Shown here: positions 54,181-63,525 of the stretch, one piece after another
Position numbering within the stretch: position 1 is the first letter of the stretch
Layout of the letters: every line of letters starts with the position of its first letter
Source: an uncultured Naasia sp.
Lineage (GTDB): Bacteria; Actinomycetota; Actinomycetes; Actinomycetales; Microbacteriaceae
Length of the DNA stretch: 64,000 bases
Assembly: GCA_913778905.1 (NCBI GenBank)
Contig: CAJYYA010000009.1
Coordinates: forward strand, 1-64,000
Direction of reading: 5' to 3'
Translations under genes and position numbers: made by a program
The notes under the pieces: model-generated
The model's input: the letters and a program-made list of their open reading frames with translations, nothing else
Database searches by the model: none
What the model was told of the DNA's origin: nothing

Positions 54181-56751
54181 TCAGGACGCGACCGCGATGA
54201 GCCCCATCTCGGCGGGACTCGCGAGGGCGTCGTTCCGCGGGACGATGCGGACGTTGTAGCCGAACGACCCCGGGCTCGTCAGCGTCACGGATCCCGCGAA
54301 CGTGACCGTCGCCGGGCCCCGCTTGCCCGTCCCGGCGGATCCGGGGAGCGGGTTCAGGGCTACGTGCGTGGTGCGGGTGAGCATGTCGCCCTCGCTCGAC
54401 GCACCGTAGACGACCTCGACGCTGACGTCGTCGGGCGACAGAGCGCCGAGCTGGACCTGCGCTCGCACCTGCAGCTCGTCACCGACCCGCGGCACCGAGG
54501 CGAGACCCTCCGACTCGACATGCAATACCTGCGCCCCGGACCAGGCGGCGCGTACACGGTCCTTCCACTCCGTGACCTCGCGGCCGAGCGAGTAGTCGTC
54601 GGCGCTGAGTCGCGCGGCCGCCTGCCCGGCGGGCGTGTAGAGCCGTTCGACGTACTCGCGGACCATCCGCTCGGCCGACAACCTGGGTGACAGGCTGGCG
54701 AGGGTGTGACGCACCGACTTCAACCAGCGGGTGGGCAGGCCGTTCCCGTCGCGGTCGTAGAACCGCGGAGCGACCTGATGCTCGATCAGGTCGTAGAGCG
54801 CGGTCGCCTCCAACGCGTCGCGTTGCGCGGCGTCGGCGGCGCCGTCCGATGACGGGATCGCCCAGCCGTTCTCGCCGTCGAAGTGCTCGGCCCACCACCC
54901 GTCGAGGATGGAGAGGTTGAGCGCGCCGTTGAGCGCCGCCTTCATCCCCGACGTCCCGCACGCCTCGTAGGGACGTAGCGGGGTGTTGAGCCAGACGTCG
55001 GTGCCCGGGTAGAGCTTCTGGGCCATGCCGATGCCGTAGTCGGGCAGGAACACCACGCGGCGGCGCAACTCGGGGTCGTCCGCGAACTGGATGAGCCGCT
55101 GGATCAGGCGCTTCCCTCCGTCGTCGGCGGGGTGCGACTTGCCCGCGATGATGAGCTGGACTGGGCGTTCCGCCGACGTCAGGATCGAGCGCAGGCGGTC
55201 CTCGTCATGGAGCATGAGGGCGAGCCGCTTGTAGGTGGGCACGCGCCGGGCGAAGCCGATGGTCAGGACCTCCGGGTCGAGGACCTCCTTCATCCACGCC
55301 GGGACGACCGAACCGGGGTTCTGCTCCTGCCATGAGCGCCGGACGCGGCGGCGCGCGTCGATCACGGTCTGCTCGCGCATGGCACCGCGGGCCGCCCAGA
55401 GGTCGGCATCCGAGAGCGCGTCGGCAGCCCACGCGGCATCGGTGGTGTCGGAGCGTCCCAGCTTGTCGGCCGCCAGGCGCTGCAGGATCGGGTCCGTCCA
55501 CGTCGGCGCGTGCACGCCGTTGGTGACCGAGGTGATGGGTACGTCGTCCGGATCGAAGCCGGGCCACAGCCCCGCGAAGAGCTCTCGGCTGACTTCGCCG
55601 TGCAGACGGGACACACCGTTGGCGCGCTGAGCCAGGCGCAGCCCCATGACGGCCATGTTGAAGACATCCGGATCGCCGCCGGGGTAGTCCTCGGCGCCCA
55701 GCGGCAGGACGTCGGGGGCGTCGACTCCCGGAAGCAGATCGGCCGAGAAATACCGCTCGACGAGACCGCGCTCGAACTTGTCGATACCCGCGGCCACGGG
55801 GGTGTGGGTGGTGAAGACGGTCCCCGCACGCACGACCTCCAGGGCCTGCTCGAAGGTCAGCCCACCACCCGCGACGAGGTCGCTGATGCGCTCGAGGCCG
55901 AGGAACCCGGCGTGGCCCTCATTGGTGTGGAAGACCTTGGGGAAGCGAGCACCCGTGAGATCCGTGTAGGCCTTGATGGCCCGGACGCCCCCGATGCCGA
56001 GCAATAGCTCCTGCAGGAGCCGATGCTCGCCCCACCCGCCGTAGAGACGGTCGGTCACACCGCGCAGGGCCTCGGTGTTCTCGGGGATGTCGGTGTCGAG
56101 CAGGAGGAGCTTCACGCGTCCGACCTCCGCCTGCCAGACGCGTGCGAAGAGCGTGCCTGCGGGAAGGGCGAGCGCCACCTGGACGGGCGCGCCGTCGGCT
56201 CCGCGCAGCACGGTGAGCGGGAGGCCGTCGGGGTCCTGGATCGGGTAGGTCTCCTGCTGCCAGCCGTCGGACGACACCGACTGACGGAAGTAGCCCGCTC
56301 GATAGAAGAGCCCCACACCGAGCAGGGGAACACCGAGGTCGCTGGCGGCCTTGAGGTGGTCGCCGGCCAGGACGCCGAGTCCGCCGGAATACTGCGGAAG
56401 AGCGGCGGCGAGACCGAACTCGGGTGAGAAGTAGGCGATTGCGGAGGGGGCGTCGGTGACGCTCTGATACCACCGCGGTTCCGTGATGTATCGGCGGAGG
56501 TCCTCGCGCAGGGCCTCGGCGCGACCGACGAAGTCGGCGTCGTCCGCGAGTTCGGCGAGCCGGGTGGCGCCCACGGCGCCGAGAGTCGCGATCGGGTCGT
56601 GGGATGCCTCCCACAGCTCGGGCGACACCTCCTCGAACAGGCGCCTCGTGGGTTGGTGCCAGGACCACCGGAGGTTCCCGGCGAGTTCCTCCAGCGCGGC
56701 CAGCTCGGGCGGGAGGACGGTCCGAACGGTGAACCTGCGAATCGCTCTCAC
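54181..56751 (-). CDS. glgP: Alpha-glucan (glycogen/maltodextrin) phosphorylase
   Basis: An 856-residue phosphorylase of the actinobacterial/archaeal type: DUF3417-like N-terminus (LPPELAALEELAGNLRWSWHQPTRRLFEEV), YFSPEFGLAAALPQYSGGLGVLAGDHLKAASDLG, NEGHAGFL, and the PLP region TSGMKAALNGALNLSILDGWWAE. It releases glucose-1-phosphate from non-reducing ends. Convergent with glgX and divergent from glgE across 245 bp. Confidence 0.94.
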   Translation of the reverse strand: MRAIRRFTVRTVLPPELAALEELAGNLRWSWHQPTRRLFEEVSPELWEASHDPIATLGAVGATRLAELADDADFVGRAEALREDLRRYITEPRWYQSVTDAPSAIAYFSPEFGLAAALPQYSGGLGVLAGDHLKAASDLGVPLLGVGLFYRAGYFRQSVSSDGWQQETYPIQDPDGLPLTVLRGADGAPVQVALALPAGTLFARVWQAEVGRVKLLLLDTDIPENTEALRGVTDRLYGGWGEHRLLQELLLGIGGVRAIKAYTDLTGARFPKVFHTNEGHAGFLGLERISDLVAGGGLTFEQALEVVRAGTVFTTHTPVAAGIDKFERGLVERYFSADLLPGVDAPDVLPLGAEDYPGGDPDVFNMAVMGLRLAQRANGVSRLHGEVSRELFAGLWPGFDPDDVPITSVTNGVHAPTWTDPILQRLAADKLGRSDTTDAAWAADALSDADLWAARGAMREQTVIDARRRVRRSWQEQNPGSVVPAWMKEVLDPEVLTIGFARRVPTYKRLALMLHDEDRLRSILTSAERPVQLIIAGKSHPADDGGKRLIQRLIQFADDPELRRRVVFLPDYGIGMAQKLYPGTDVWLNTPLRPYEACGTSGMKAALNGALNLSILDGWWAEHFDGENGWAIPSSDGAADAAQRDALEATALYDLIEHQVAPRFYDRDGNGLPTRWLKSVRHTLASLSPRLSAERMVREYVERLYTPAGQAAARLSADDYSLGREVTEWKDRVRAAWSGAQVLHVESEGLASVPRVGDELQVRAQVQLGALSPDDVSVEVVYGASSEGDMLTRTTHVALNPLPGSAGTGKRGPATVTFAGSVTLTSPGSFGYNVRIVPRNDALASPAEMGLIAVAS

Positions 56752-56996
56752 GGAATCGGCCTCATCCTTCTCGCGACCTCACCGACGACGGACCAGGGAT
56801 GCGCCGGAGCCGGTGATCGCGTCGTACGTGCTCCTCAGGGTAGGGCCCGAGAGAGCTCCGAGCGACCGTTCCCCCACGCGCCACGCCAGTGTTCGAGGAC
56901 TTCTTGCATCGTTCGGCTGCTCGTGGGAAAACGTTCGGCGGGTTGGTGGGAAAAGACTGGGCGTCCGATCAACGGGGTCGCATTAGGGTTTCGTTC
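56752..56996. promoter_or_regulatory. Divergent glgP-glgE control region
   Basis: No gene. GTGGGAAAA occurs twice (56923-56931 and 56946-56954), 23 bp apart, upstream of glgE. A TAGGGT box at 56984-56989 lies seven bases before the GTG of glgE, compatible with a near-leaderless promoter. The paired repeats could be operator half-sites. Confidence 0.35.
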
Positions 56997-59381
56997 GTGG
57001 CCACTGCGAAGAACGGCGCCGGCTCGCCCGGCGCATCGACTCCCCGCCCTGTCTCGAGCTCGGCCACCGGCCGGAAGAAGCCCGCCGCCGCACCGGAAGC
57101 CGCCGACCCGGCGGTCGTCCCCGACGCCGCGGCCCCGGCTACGCCCCCGGTGGAGCCCCCCGCGAGCAAGCGCCCGGCGGCCCGCAAGCCCGCGGTGCGG
57201 AAGCCCGCCGCGGCGAGCACCCCCTCCGCTACGAAGGGGAAGTCGTCAGCGTCCACCGCGAAGGCGACGACGCCTTCCGCGACGGCCTCGGCAGCACCCG
57301 CGACTCGCGCTCCGAGGCGTCCGACTCCCCCTGCCGCCCCCTCGACGCCGACGGGGTCGACGCCGTCGCCACGCCCCGCGGCGTTCCCCGCGCCCAAGCT
57401 GGGCCGCATACCGATCCTGGACCTCTCGCCGCAGCAACCGGACGACCTGTGGCCCGCGAAGGCGTTCGTCGGCGAGGTGGTCCCGTTCCAGGCGACGGTC
57501 TTCCGCGAGGGCCACGACCTGCTCGGCGCCGACCTCGTCGTGACCGCCCCGGACGGCTCTGTCGGAGTCCACCGGCTCGAATCCCTATCCGCCGGCACGG
57601 ATCGCTGGGGTGTCGAGCTTCTGCTCGACCAGGAGGGTGCTTACACCTGGCACATGCAGGCCTGGTCCGACGATTGGGGCACCTGGCTCCACAACGCCGA
57701 GGTCAAGATCCCGGCCGGGATCGACGTCGAGGTGATGTTCGCTCTCGGAGCCCAGCTGCTCTACCGCGGTGCGCAGGACGGCCGTCCCGCGGATCAGGCG
57801 AAGGCGCTCGAAGAAGCGGCGGAGGCTCTGCTGGACACCGATTCGAGCGATGCCGATCGCCTCGCGGTCGCGGAGGCGCCGGCCCTGGCCGGCGCGATCC
57901 TCGCCCGCCCCATCAAGAGCCTCGACACCGACTCGGCCGAGCGCGTTCTGCGCGTCGAGCGCGCACGCGCCGGCCGGGGCTCCTGGTACGAGTTCTTCCC
58001 CCGCTCCGAAGGCGCCCGCAAGAAGAGCGACGGATCGTGGCAGTCGGGCACCTTCGCGACCGCCGCACGTCGACTCCCGCGCATCCGCGAGATGGGCTTC
58101 GACGTCGTCTACATCCCGCCCATCCACCCGATCGGCACGACGAACCGCAAGGGCCCCAACAACACGTTGACCGCGGGCCCCCACGACCCCGGTTCGCCGT
58201 ACGGCATCGGCGCGGCCGAGGGCGGCCACGACGCCATCCACCCCGACCTCGGCACCGAGGCCGATTTCGTCGCCTTCGTCGAGGCGGTGAAGAAGGAGGG
58301 CATGGAGTTGGCCATCGACATCGCCCTGCAGGCGTCACCCGACCACCCCTGGGTGACCGAGCACCCCGAGTTCTTCACCACGCTTCCCGACGGCAGCATC
58401 GCCTACGCGGAGAACCCGCCCAAGAAGTACCAGGACATCTACCCTCTGAACTTCGACAACGATCCTTCGGGGGTCTACGCCGAGATGCTGCGCATCTTCC
58501 GGCACTGGACGGGGCTCGGAGTACGCATCTTCCGCGTCGACAACCCGCACACCAAGCCGCTGGCGTTCTGGGAGCGGCTCATCGCCGACATCTGCACCGA
58601 GACGCCGGACGCGATCTTCCTCTCGGAGGCCTTCACCAGGCCCGCCATGATGCGCGGACTCGCCAAGGTGGGCTTCCAGCAGAGCTACACCTATTACACC
58701 TGGCGCAACACGAAGAAGGAGCTCGAGGAGTACCTCACCGAGCTCAGCACCGAGACGGCCGACTACCTGCGTCCCAACTTCTTCGTCAACACGCACGACA
58801 TCCTCACGCCCTACCTGCAATTCGGCGGACGTGCGGGCTACCGCATCCGCGCCGCCGTCGCTGCTACTGCGGTCCCCATCTGGGGCGTCTACTCCGGCTA
58901 CGAGCTGTTCGAGGACGTGGCCCGGCCGGGCGCGGAGGAGAACATCGACAACGAGAAGTACGAGTACAAGCCGCGCGACTGGGCCAAGGCCGAGCAGCTG
59001 GGCCTGTCGCTCGCGCCCTATCTCACCCGGCTCAACGAGATCCGTCGAGCGCACCCTGCTCTGGGACAGCTGCGCAACATCCGGATCCACTGGTCCGACG
59101 ATGACCAGATCCTGGTGTTCTCGAAGCACATCGACGGCGCCTTCACGCCCGACGGGAACGACGACACGATCATCGTCGTCGCGAATCTCGACCCGCACGC
59201 CGTGCGCGAGACGACCGTCCACCTCGATCCGACGCTGTTCGGCATGACGGCCGGCGTCCCGTTCGACGTCCACGACCTCGTGACGGACGCCGTCTGGACG
59301 TGGTCCACCGACAACTACGTCCGCCTCGACCCCTATGCCGAGCCCGTGCACATCCTGCACGTGGTCCGTCCTCCGAAGTAG
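56997..59381 (+). CDS. glgE: Alpha-1,4-glucan:maltose-1-phosphate maltosyltransferase GlgE, with long N-terminal extension
   Basis: A 794-residue GH13_3 enzyme. Residues about 1-132 are low complexity (Ala/Pro/Ser/Thr/Lys with KPA repeats) and the catalytic protein starts at PKLGRIPILDLSPQQP. Motifs: NRKGPNN, DIALQASPDHPWV, RIFRVDNPHTKP with the nucleophile Asp, FLSEAFTRP with the acid Glu. It extends alpha-glucan with maltose from maltose-1-phosphate. TreS/Pep2 or GlgM are not in the window. glgB follows after 12 bp. Confidence 0.95.
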   Translation: MATAKNGAGSPGASTPRPVSSSATGRKKPAAAPEAADPAVVPDAAAPATPPVEPPASKRPAARKPAVRKPAAASTPSATKGKSSASTAKATTPSATASAAPATRAPRRPTPPAAPSTPTGSTPSPRPAAFPAPKLGRIPILDLSPQQPDDLWPAKAFVGEVVPFQATVFREGHDLLGADLVVTAPDGSVGVHRLESLSAGTDRWGVELLLDQEGAYTWHMQAWSDDWGTWLHNAEVKIPAGIDVEVMFALGAQLLYRGAQDGRPADQAKALEEAAEALLDTDSSDADRLAVAEAPALAGAILARPIKSLDTDSAERVLRVERARAGRGSWYEFFPRSEGARKKSDGSWQSGTFATAARRLPRIREMGFDVVYIPPIHPIGTTNRKGPNNTLTAGPHDPGSPYGIGAAEGGHDAIHPDLGTEADFVAFVEAVKKEGMELAIDIALQASPDHPWVTEHPEFFTTLPDGSIAYAENPPKKYQDIYPLNFDNDPSGVYAEMLRIFRHWTGLGVRIFRVDNPHTKPLAFWERLIADICTETPDAIFLSEAFTRPAMMRGLAKVGFQQSYTYYTWRNTKKELEEYLTELSTETADYLRPNFFVNTHDILTPYLQFGGRAGYRIRAAVAATAVPIWGVYSGYELFEDVARPGAEENIDNEKYEYKPRDWAKAEQLGLSLAPYLTRLNEIRRAHPALGQLRNIRIHWSDDDQILVFSKHIDGAFTPDGNDDTIIVVANLDPHAVRETTVHLDPTLFGMTAGVPFDVHDLVTDAVWTWSTDNYVRLDPYAEPVHILHVVRPPK

Positions 59382-59393
59382 AAGAGAGCCCTC

Positions 59394-61613
59394 ATGGCCC
59401 GCGCGACCGGTGGCAAAGCCCCCCTCTCCCTTCCCGTGATCGACGACGAGACTCTGGCGCGGATCGCTGCGGGCGAGCACTCCGGTCCGCACTCGGTGCT
59501 CGGCCACCACGAGGTCACGGTGGAGCCCATCGCGAAGCCGGTCGTCGTCATCCGCGCGCTGCGGCCGCTCGCCGAGTCGGTCGCCGCGGTGCTCGAGACC
59601 GGTACCCGTATCGAGCTGACCCATATCGGCCACGGCATTTGGGAGGGCGCGAGCCTCGGCGGCTTCGCCGATTACCGGATAGAGGCGACTTACGACGGCG
59701 GCACGGTGTGGTCGGTCGACGACCCGTATCGCTACCTCCCGACCATCGGTGATGTCGACCTCTTCCTATTCGGTGAGGGCCGTCACGAGCGCCTGTGGAC
59801 CATGCTCGGGGCGCATCGCCGCTCGCACCGCGGCGTGACCGCGGACGCGTCCGGCACCTCCTTCTCGGTGTGGGCCCCCCACGCCCGGGCGGTGCGCGTC
59901 ATCGGCGACTTCAACGGCTGGAGCGGCGTACTCCACGCGATGCGCCGCCTCGACGGCAACGGAGTGTGGGAGCTGTTCGTGCCCGGCGTCGAGGCCGGAT
60001 CCGCCTACAAGTTCGAGATCAAGACGCGCGACGGCCGCTGGATCGAGAAGGCCGACCCGATGGCCCGTTCGACCGAGGTCCCGCCCGCCACCGCGTCGCG
60101 CATCGACGAGAGCGGATATCGCTGGAGCGACTCCGCCTGGATGACGGCGCGTGCGGAGGTCGACCCCCACAACCGTCCGATGAGCGTTTACGAGATGCAC
60201 CTCGGATCGTGGCGTCTGGGACTCGGCTACCGCGACCTGGCCGACCAGCTCATCGGCTACATCCATGAGCTCGGCTACACGCACGTCGAGTTCCTGCCGC
60301 TCGCCGAGCATCCGTTCGGTGGCTCCTGGGGCTACCAGGTGTCGGGCTACTATGCGCCGTCGTCGCGCTTCGGCAGCCCCGACGACCTGCGCTACCTCAT
60401 CGACCGGCTTCACCAGGCCGGTATCGGCGTGATCGTCGATTGGGTCCCCGCGCACTTCCCGAAGGATTCATTCGCGCTGGCGCAGTTCGACGGCGAGCCC
60501 CTGTACGAGCACACGGACCCCCGGCGCGGCGAGCAGCAGGACTGGGGCACCCTCGTCTTCGATTTCGGCGAGTCGCACGTCCGCAACTTCCTCGTCGCGA
60601 ACGCCCTGTACTGGTTCGAGGAGTTCCACATCGACGGCCTCCGGGTCGATGCCGTCGCCTCGATGCTCTACCTCGACTACTCCCGCAACGAGGGCGAGTG
60701 GGAGCCCAACATCCACGGCGGGCGCGAGAACCTCGAGGCCATCAGCTTCCTGCAGGAGGTCAACGCGACCGCCTACAAGCACCACCCGGGCATCGTGATG
60801 ATCGCGGAGGAGTCCACCAGCTGGGGCGGCGTCACCGCCCCGACCGACCAGGGCGGTCTGGGCTTCGGCATCAAATGGAACATGGGATGGATGAACGATG
60901 GACTCCGGTACATCGCGAAGGACCCCATGTACCGCTCCTATCACCAGGGCGAACTGACCTTCTCATTCGTCTACGCCTTCTCCGAGAGCTTCATGCTCCC
61001 GATCAGCCACGACGAGGTCGTACACGGCAAGGGGTCACTGGTCGGCAAGATGCCGGGCGACCCGTGGCAGCAGCTCGCGAACGCACGCGCTTTCCTCGGC
61101 TATCAGTGGGCCCACCCCGGCAAGCAGCTGCTGTTCATGGGCCAGGAGTTCGGTCAGCGCTCGGAATGGAGCGAGGAGCGCGGACTGGACTGGTGGATCC
61201 TCGATCAGCCGGCCCACCGCGGACTGTTCGATTTCGTGGCGCAGCTCAACCGCGTCTACCGCGATCACCCCGCGCTCTGGGAGCGCGACAACGACGAGTC
61301 CGGCTTCGAGTGGATCGATGGAAGCGACTCGGCCAACAACGTGCTCGCCTTCGTGCGCAAGAGCGCCGACGGCACACCCCTCGTGATCGTCGCCAACTTC
61401 AGCGGCCGTCCCGTCGGGTCCTACCGCATCGGCGTCCCGCGCGCCGGACGCTGGAAGGAGCTCCTCAACTCCGACGCCGCCGAGTTCGGGGGATCGGGCG
61501 TGGGCAACTACGGCGAGGTGCGCACCCAGGACGTTCCTGCGCACGGGCGTGACGCCTCCATCGAGATCACGCTGCCGCCGTTCGGAATCCTGTACTTCAG
61601 TCCGCTCGACTGA
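59394..61613 (+). CDS. glgB: 1,4-alpha-glucan branching enzyme GlgB
   Basis: A 739-residue branching enzyme with two N-terminal CBM48-like domains ([22 protein letters not shown]), then [27 protein letters not shown], the nucleophile in [25 protein letters not shown] and [12 protein letters not shown]. It forms alpha-1,6 branches on the glucan made by GlgE. Cotranscribed with glgE. Confidence 0.96.
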   Translation: MARATGGKAPLSLPVIDDETLARIAAGEHSGPHSVLGHHEVTVEPIAKPVVVIRALRPLAESVAAVLETGTRIELTHIGHGIWEGASLGGFADYRIEATYDGGTVWSVDDPYRYLPTIGDVDLFLFGEGRHERLWTMLGAHRRSHRGVTADASGTSFSVWAPHARAVRVIGDFNGWSGVLHAMRRLDGNGVWELFVPGVEAGSAYKFEIKTRDGRWIEKADPMARSTEVPPATASRIDESGYRWSDSAWMTARAEVDPHNRPMSVYEMHLGSWRLGLGYRDLADQLIGYIHELGYTHVEFLPLAEHPFGGSWGYQVSGYYAPSSRFGSPDDLRYLIDRLHQAGIGVIVDWVPAHFPKDSFALAQFDGEPLYEHTDPRRGEQQDWGTLVFDFGESHVRNFLVANALYWFEEFHIDGLRVDAVASMLYLDYSRNEGEWEPNIHGGRENLEAISFLQEVNATAYKHHPGIVMIAEESTSWGGVTAPTDQGGLGFGIKWNMGWMNDGLRYIAKDPMYRSYHQGELTFSFVYAFSESFMLPISHDEVVHGKGSLVGKMPGDPWQQLANARAFLGYQWAHPGKQLLFMGQEFGQRSEWSEERGLDWWILDQPAHRGLFDFVAQLNRVYRDHPALWERDNDESGFEWIDGSDSANNVLAFVRKSADGTPLVIVANFSGRPVGSYRIGVPRAGRWKELLNSDAAEFGGSGVGNYGEVRTQDVPAHGRDASIEITLPPFGILYFSPLD

Positions 61614-61626
61614 GCGAGCGATCTGA

Positions 61627-61645
61627 CCCCCGTTTTAGGGGACAT
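61627..61645 (+). promoter_or_regulatory. CCCCCGTTTTAGGGGACAT motif upstream of the sugar transferase
   Basis: A CCCC-TTTTA-GGGG dyad in the 248-bp gap before the transferase, closely matching the motif at 46959-46980. It lies about 40 bp upstream of a TAAATT box at 61687-61692. Confidence 0.45.
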
Positions 61646-61646
61646 G

Positions 61647-61681
61647 GAGAGGCCGCCGGCTGTTGTCGCCGGTGGCCTCTC
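61647..61681. terminator. Hairpin after glgB
   Basis: GAGAGGCCGCCGGC and GCCGGTGGCCTCTC form a 14-bp stem with one G-U wobble and a 7-base loop, 33 bases after the glgB stop. No T run follows, so termination strength is uncertain. A TTGTCG (61663-61668), 18 bp, TAAATT (61687-61692) promoter for the transferase overlaps its right arm. Confidence 0.45.
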
Positions 61682-61861
61682 GGCGCTAAATTGGAAGGCA
61701 CCCCGAACACTGGCTGTGGACGTCACCCCCGTTCACCCCGTTCGTTCACCTGCCGATCCCCCGTCGGCGTATCGGAGCGACGCCCCATCGCTCCGTTCGG
61801 ACTACCCACCCGAGACGAGCCCCTGCATGCCCGCACGCCCCGCTGCACCCGGTCGCGCCCG

Positions 61862-63382
61862 ATGACGGCGACCGCCTCCGCCCCGCCCCGCCTCCACGTG
61901 CCGCCGCTCGGGCGGGCACAGTCCCTCCGGCTGGGCGGCAGAGGAGTCGCCGGCTATTGGCGTCGCATCTACGCTCGCCGTCTCGCGATCGCGGATGTCT
62001 CGTCAGTCGTCGCGGGGACCCTGCTCTGTCACCTGATGGTGTTCGGCTTCAGAGGCGGATCCGTCCGGGCGAACGGAGTCGTCTCGGGCGTCTTCGACCA
62101 GGTGGAGATCACCATCGCCGTCGCCGCGATGTGGCTGGTCTCGCTGGCCGTCTTCGGAACCCGCTCGCGTCGGATCATCGGAGAGGGCAGCGTCGAGTAC
62201 AAGCGGGTCCTCGATGCGGCCAGCTTCACTTTCGTCGTCTTCCTGCTGGCGGTCTTCTTCCTCCAGCTCGACCTCTCCCGACTCTGGGCCGTGATGGTGT
62301 TCGTCGTCACCGGGGCCTTCACCGTGCTCGGTCGCTGGGTGTGTCGTCAGTGGCTCGCGCAGAGACGCCGCGCGGGCGAGCTCTCTTCGCGCCTCGTGCT
62401 GGTCGGTTCGAGGAAGTCGGTGAGCGCCACGGCTCGAGACCTTCTCGCCCTCCCCCAGCACGGCCTGACCCCGGTCGCCGCCTGCATCACGGGGTCGTCC
62501 AAGGGGAACGGACTCACGGTCGGCGGACACCGCCTCCCTCTCATCTCCTCCACCTCAGAGATCGCAGCCGCGATGGAGTCGTTGGACGCGAGCACCGTCA
62601 TGGTGACCGGTTCCCAACACCTGTCCGCGAAGAAGATCCGCGAGATGAGCTGGAGCCTCGACCCCAACCGCCACCAGCTCCTCCTCACGCCGAGCATCAC
62701 CGATGTAGCCGGGTCCCGGGTCCACTTGCGCCCCGTCGCCGGGTTGCCGCTCGTGCACGTCGAGACCCCCGATCACGACAGCCCCCGCCTGCATGCGAAG
62801 CGCGCGTTCGACTTCACGATCGCCGCCGCATTGTTGACGGCACTGGCCCCTGTCCTCGCCGTGATCGCCGTGCTCATCAGGAGAGAGGACGGCGGCCCGG
62901 CCATCTACACGCAGCAGCGGGTGGGTAAGGACGGTGCACTGTTCACGATCTACAAGTTCCGCTCCATGTATGTCGACGCGGATGCCCGTCGCGCGGCCCT
63001 GCTCGCCGAAGCGGATAGCGGCAAGGGCCTTTTCAAGATGCGAGACGATCCGCGGGTGACGCCGATCGGACGGGTCATCCGGAAGTATTCGCTCGACGAG
63101 CTCCCGCAACTCTTCAACGTCCTGCGCGGCGACATGTCTCTGGTGGGACCCCGCCCCGCGCTCCCGGAAGAAGTCGGCATCTACGACGACACCGAGCGCC
63201 GGCGGCTCGTCGTGACTCCGGGTCTCAGCGGGCTCTGGCAGGTCAGCGGGCGCTCGGATCTGGCGTGGGAGGACGGCATCCGCCTCGACCTGTACTACGT
63301 CGAGAACTGGTCGATGGCCGCCGATCTGGTCATCCTGTGGCGCACCGCCAAGACGGTGCTGTTCCCGCGCGGAGCGTACTGA
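61862..63382 (+). CDS. Polyprenyl-phosphate sugar-1-phosphate transferase (WcaJ/exopolysaccharide type)
   Basis: A 506-residue membrane enzyme with four N-terminal helices, a Rossmann-like CoA_binding_3 domain (RLVLVGSRKSVSATARDL) and a C-terminal catalytic domain: KRAFDFTIAAALLTALAPVLAVIAVLIRREDGGPAIYTQQRVGKDGALFTIYKFRSM, SLDELPQLFNVLRGDMSLVGPRP and GLWQVSGRSDL. It starts assembly of an exopolysaccharide or cell-surface glycan on undecaprenyl phosphate. It is probably the first gene of a polysaccharide cluster that would continue beyond the window. Confidence 0.93.
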   Translation: MTATASAPPRLHVPPLGRAQSLRLGGRGVAGYWRRIYARRLAIADVSSVVAGTLLCHLMVFGFRGGSVRANGVVSGVFDQVEITIAVAAMWLVSLAVFGTRSRRIIGEGSVEYKRVLDAASFTFVVFLLAVFFLQLDLSRLWAVMVFVVTGAFTVLGRWVCRQWLAQRRRAGELSSRLVLVGSRKSVSATARDLLALPQHGLTPVAACITGSSKGNGLTVGGHRLPLISSTSEIAAAMESLDASTVMVTGSQHLSAKKIREMSWSLDPNRHQLLLTPSITDVAGSRVHLRPVAGLPLVHVETPDHDSPRLHAKRAFDFTIAAALLTALAPVLAVIAVLIRREDGGPAIYTQQRVGKDGALFTIYKFRSMYVDADARRAALLAEADSGKGLFKMRDDPRVTPIGRVIRKYSLDELPQLFNVLRGDMSLVGPRPALPEEVGIYDDTERRRLVVTPGLSGLWQVSGRSDLAWEDGIRLDLYYVENWSMAADLVILWRTAKTVLFPRGAY

Positions 63383-63525
63383 CCCTCATACTCCGCTGAT
63401 CGGGGGCCGGCCCCCGCCTCGATGCCCACCGGCGCTCTCCCCTGCGACAGGGCTCCCCCGGCCCGACCCGGTGCTGCCGCGTCGTCGCCCCCGATCAGCG
63501 GTCCCCTCTCCCGAACGCCGAACCA
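63383..63525. other. Non-coding stretch after the sugar transferase
   Basis: No gene is seen. CCGATCAGCGG at 63489-63500 mirrors CCGCTGATCGG at 63392-63402, a loose inverted repeat across about 90 bases. Confidence 0.4.
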
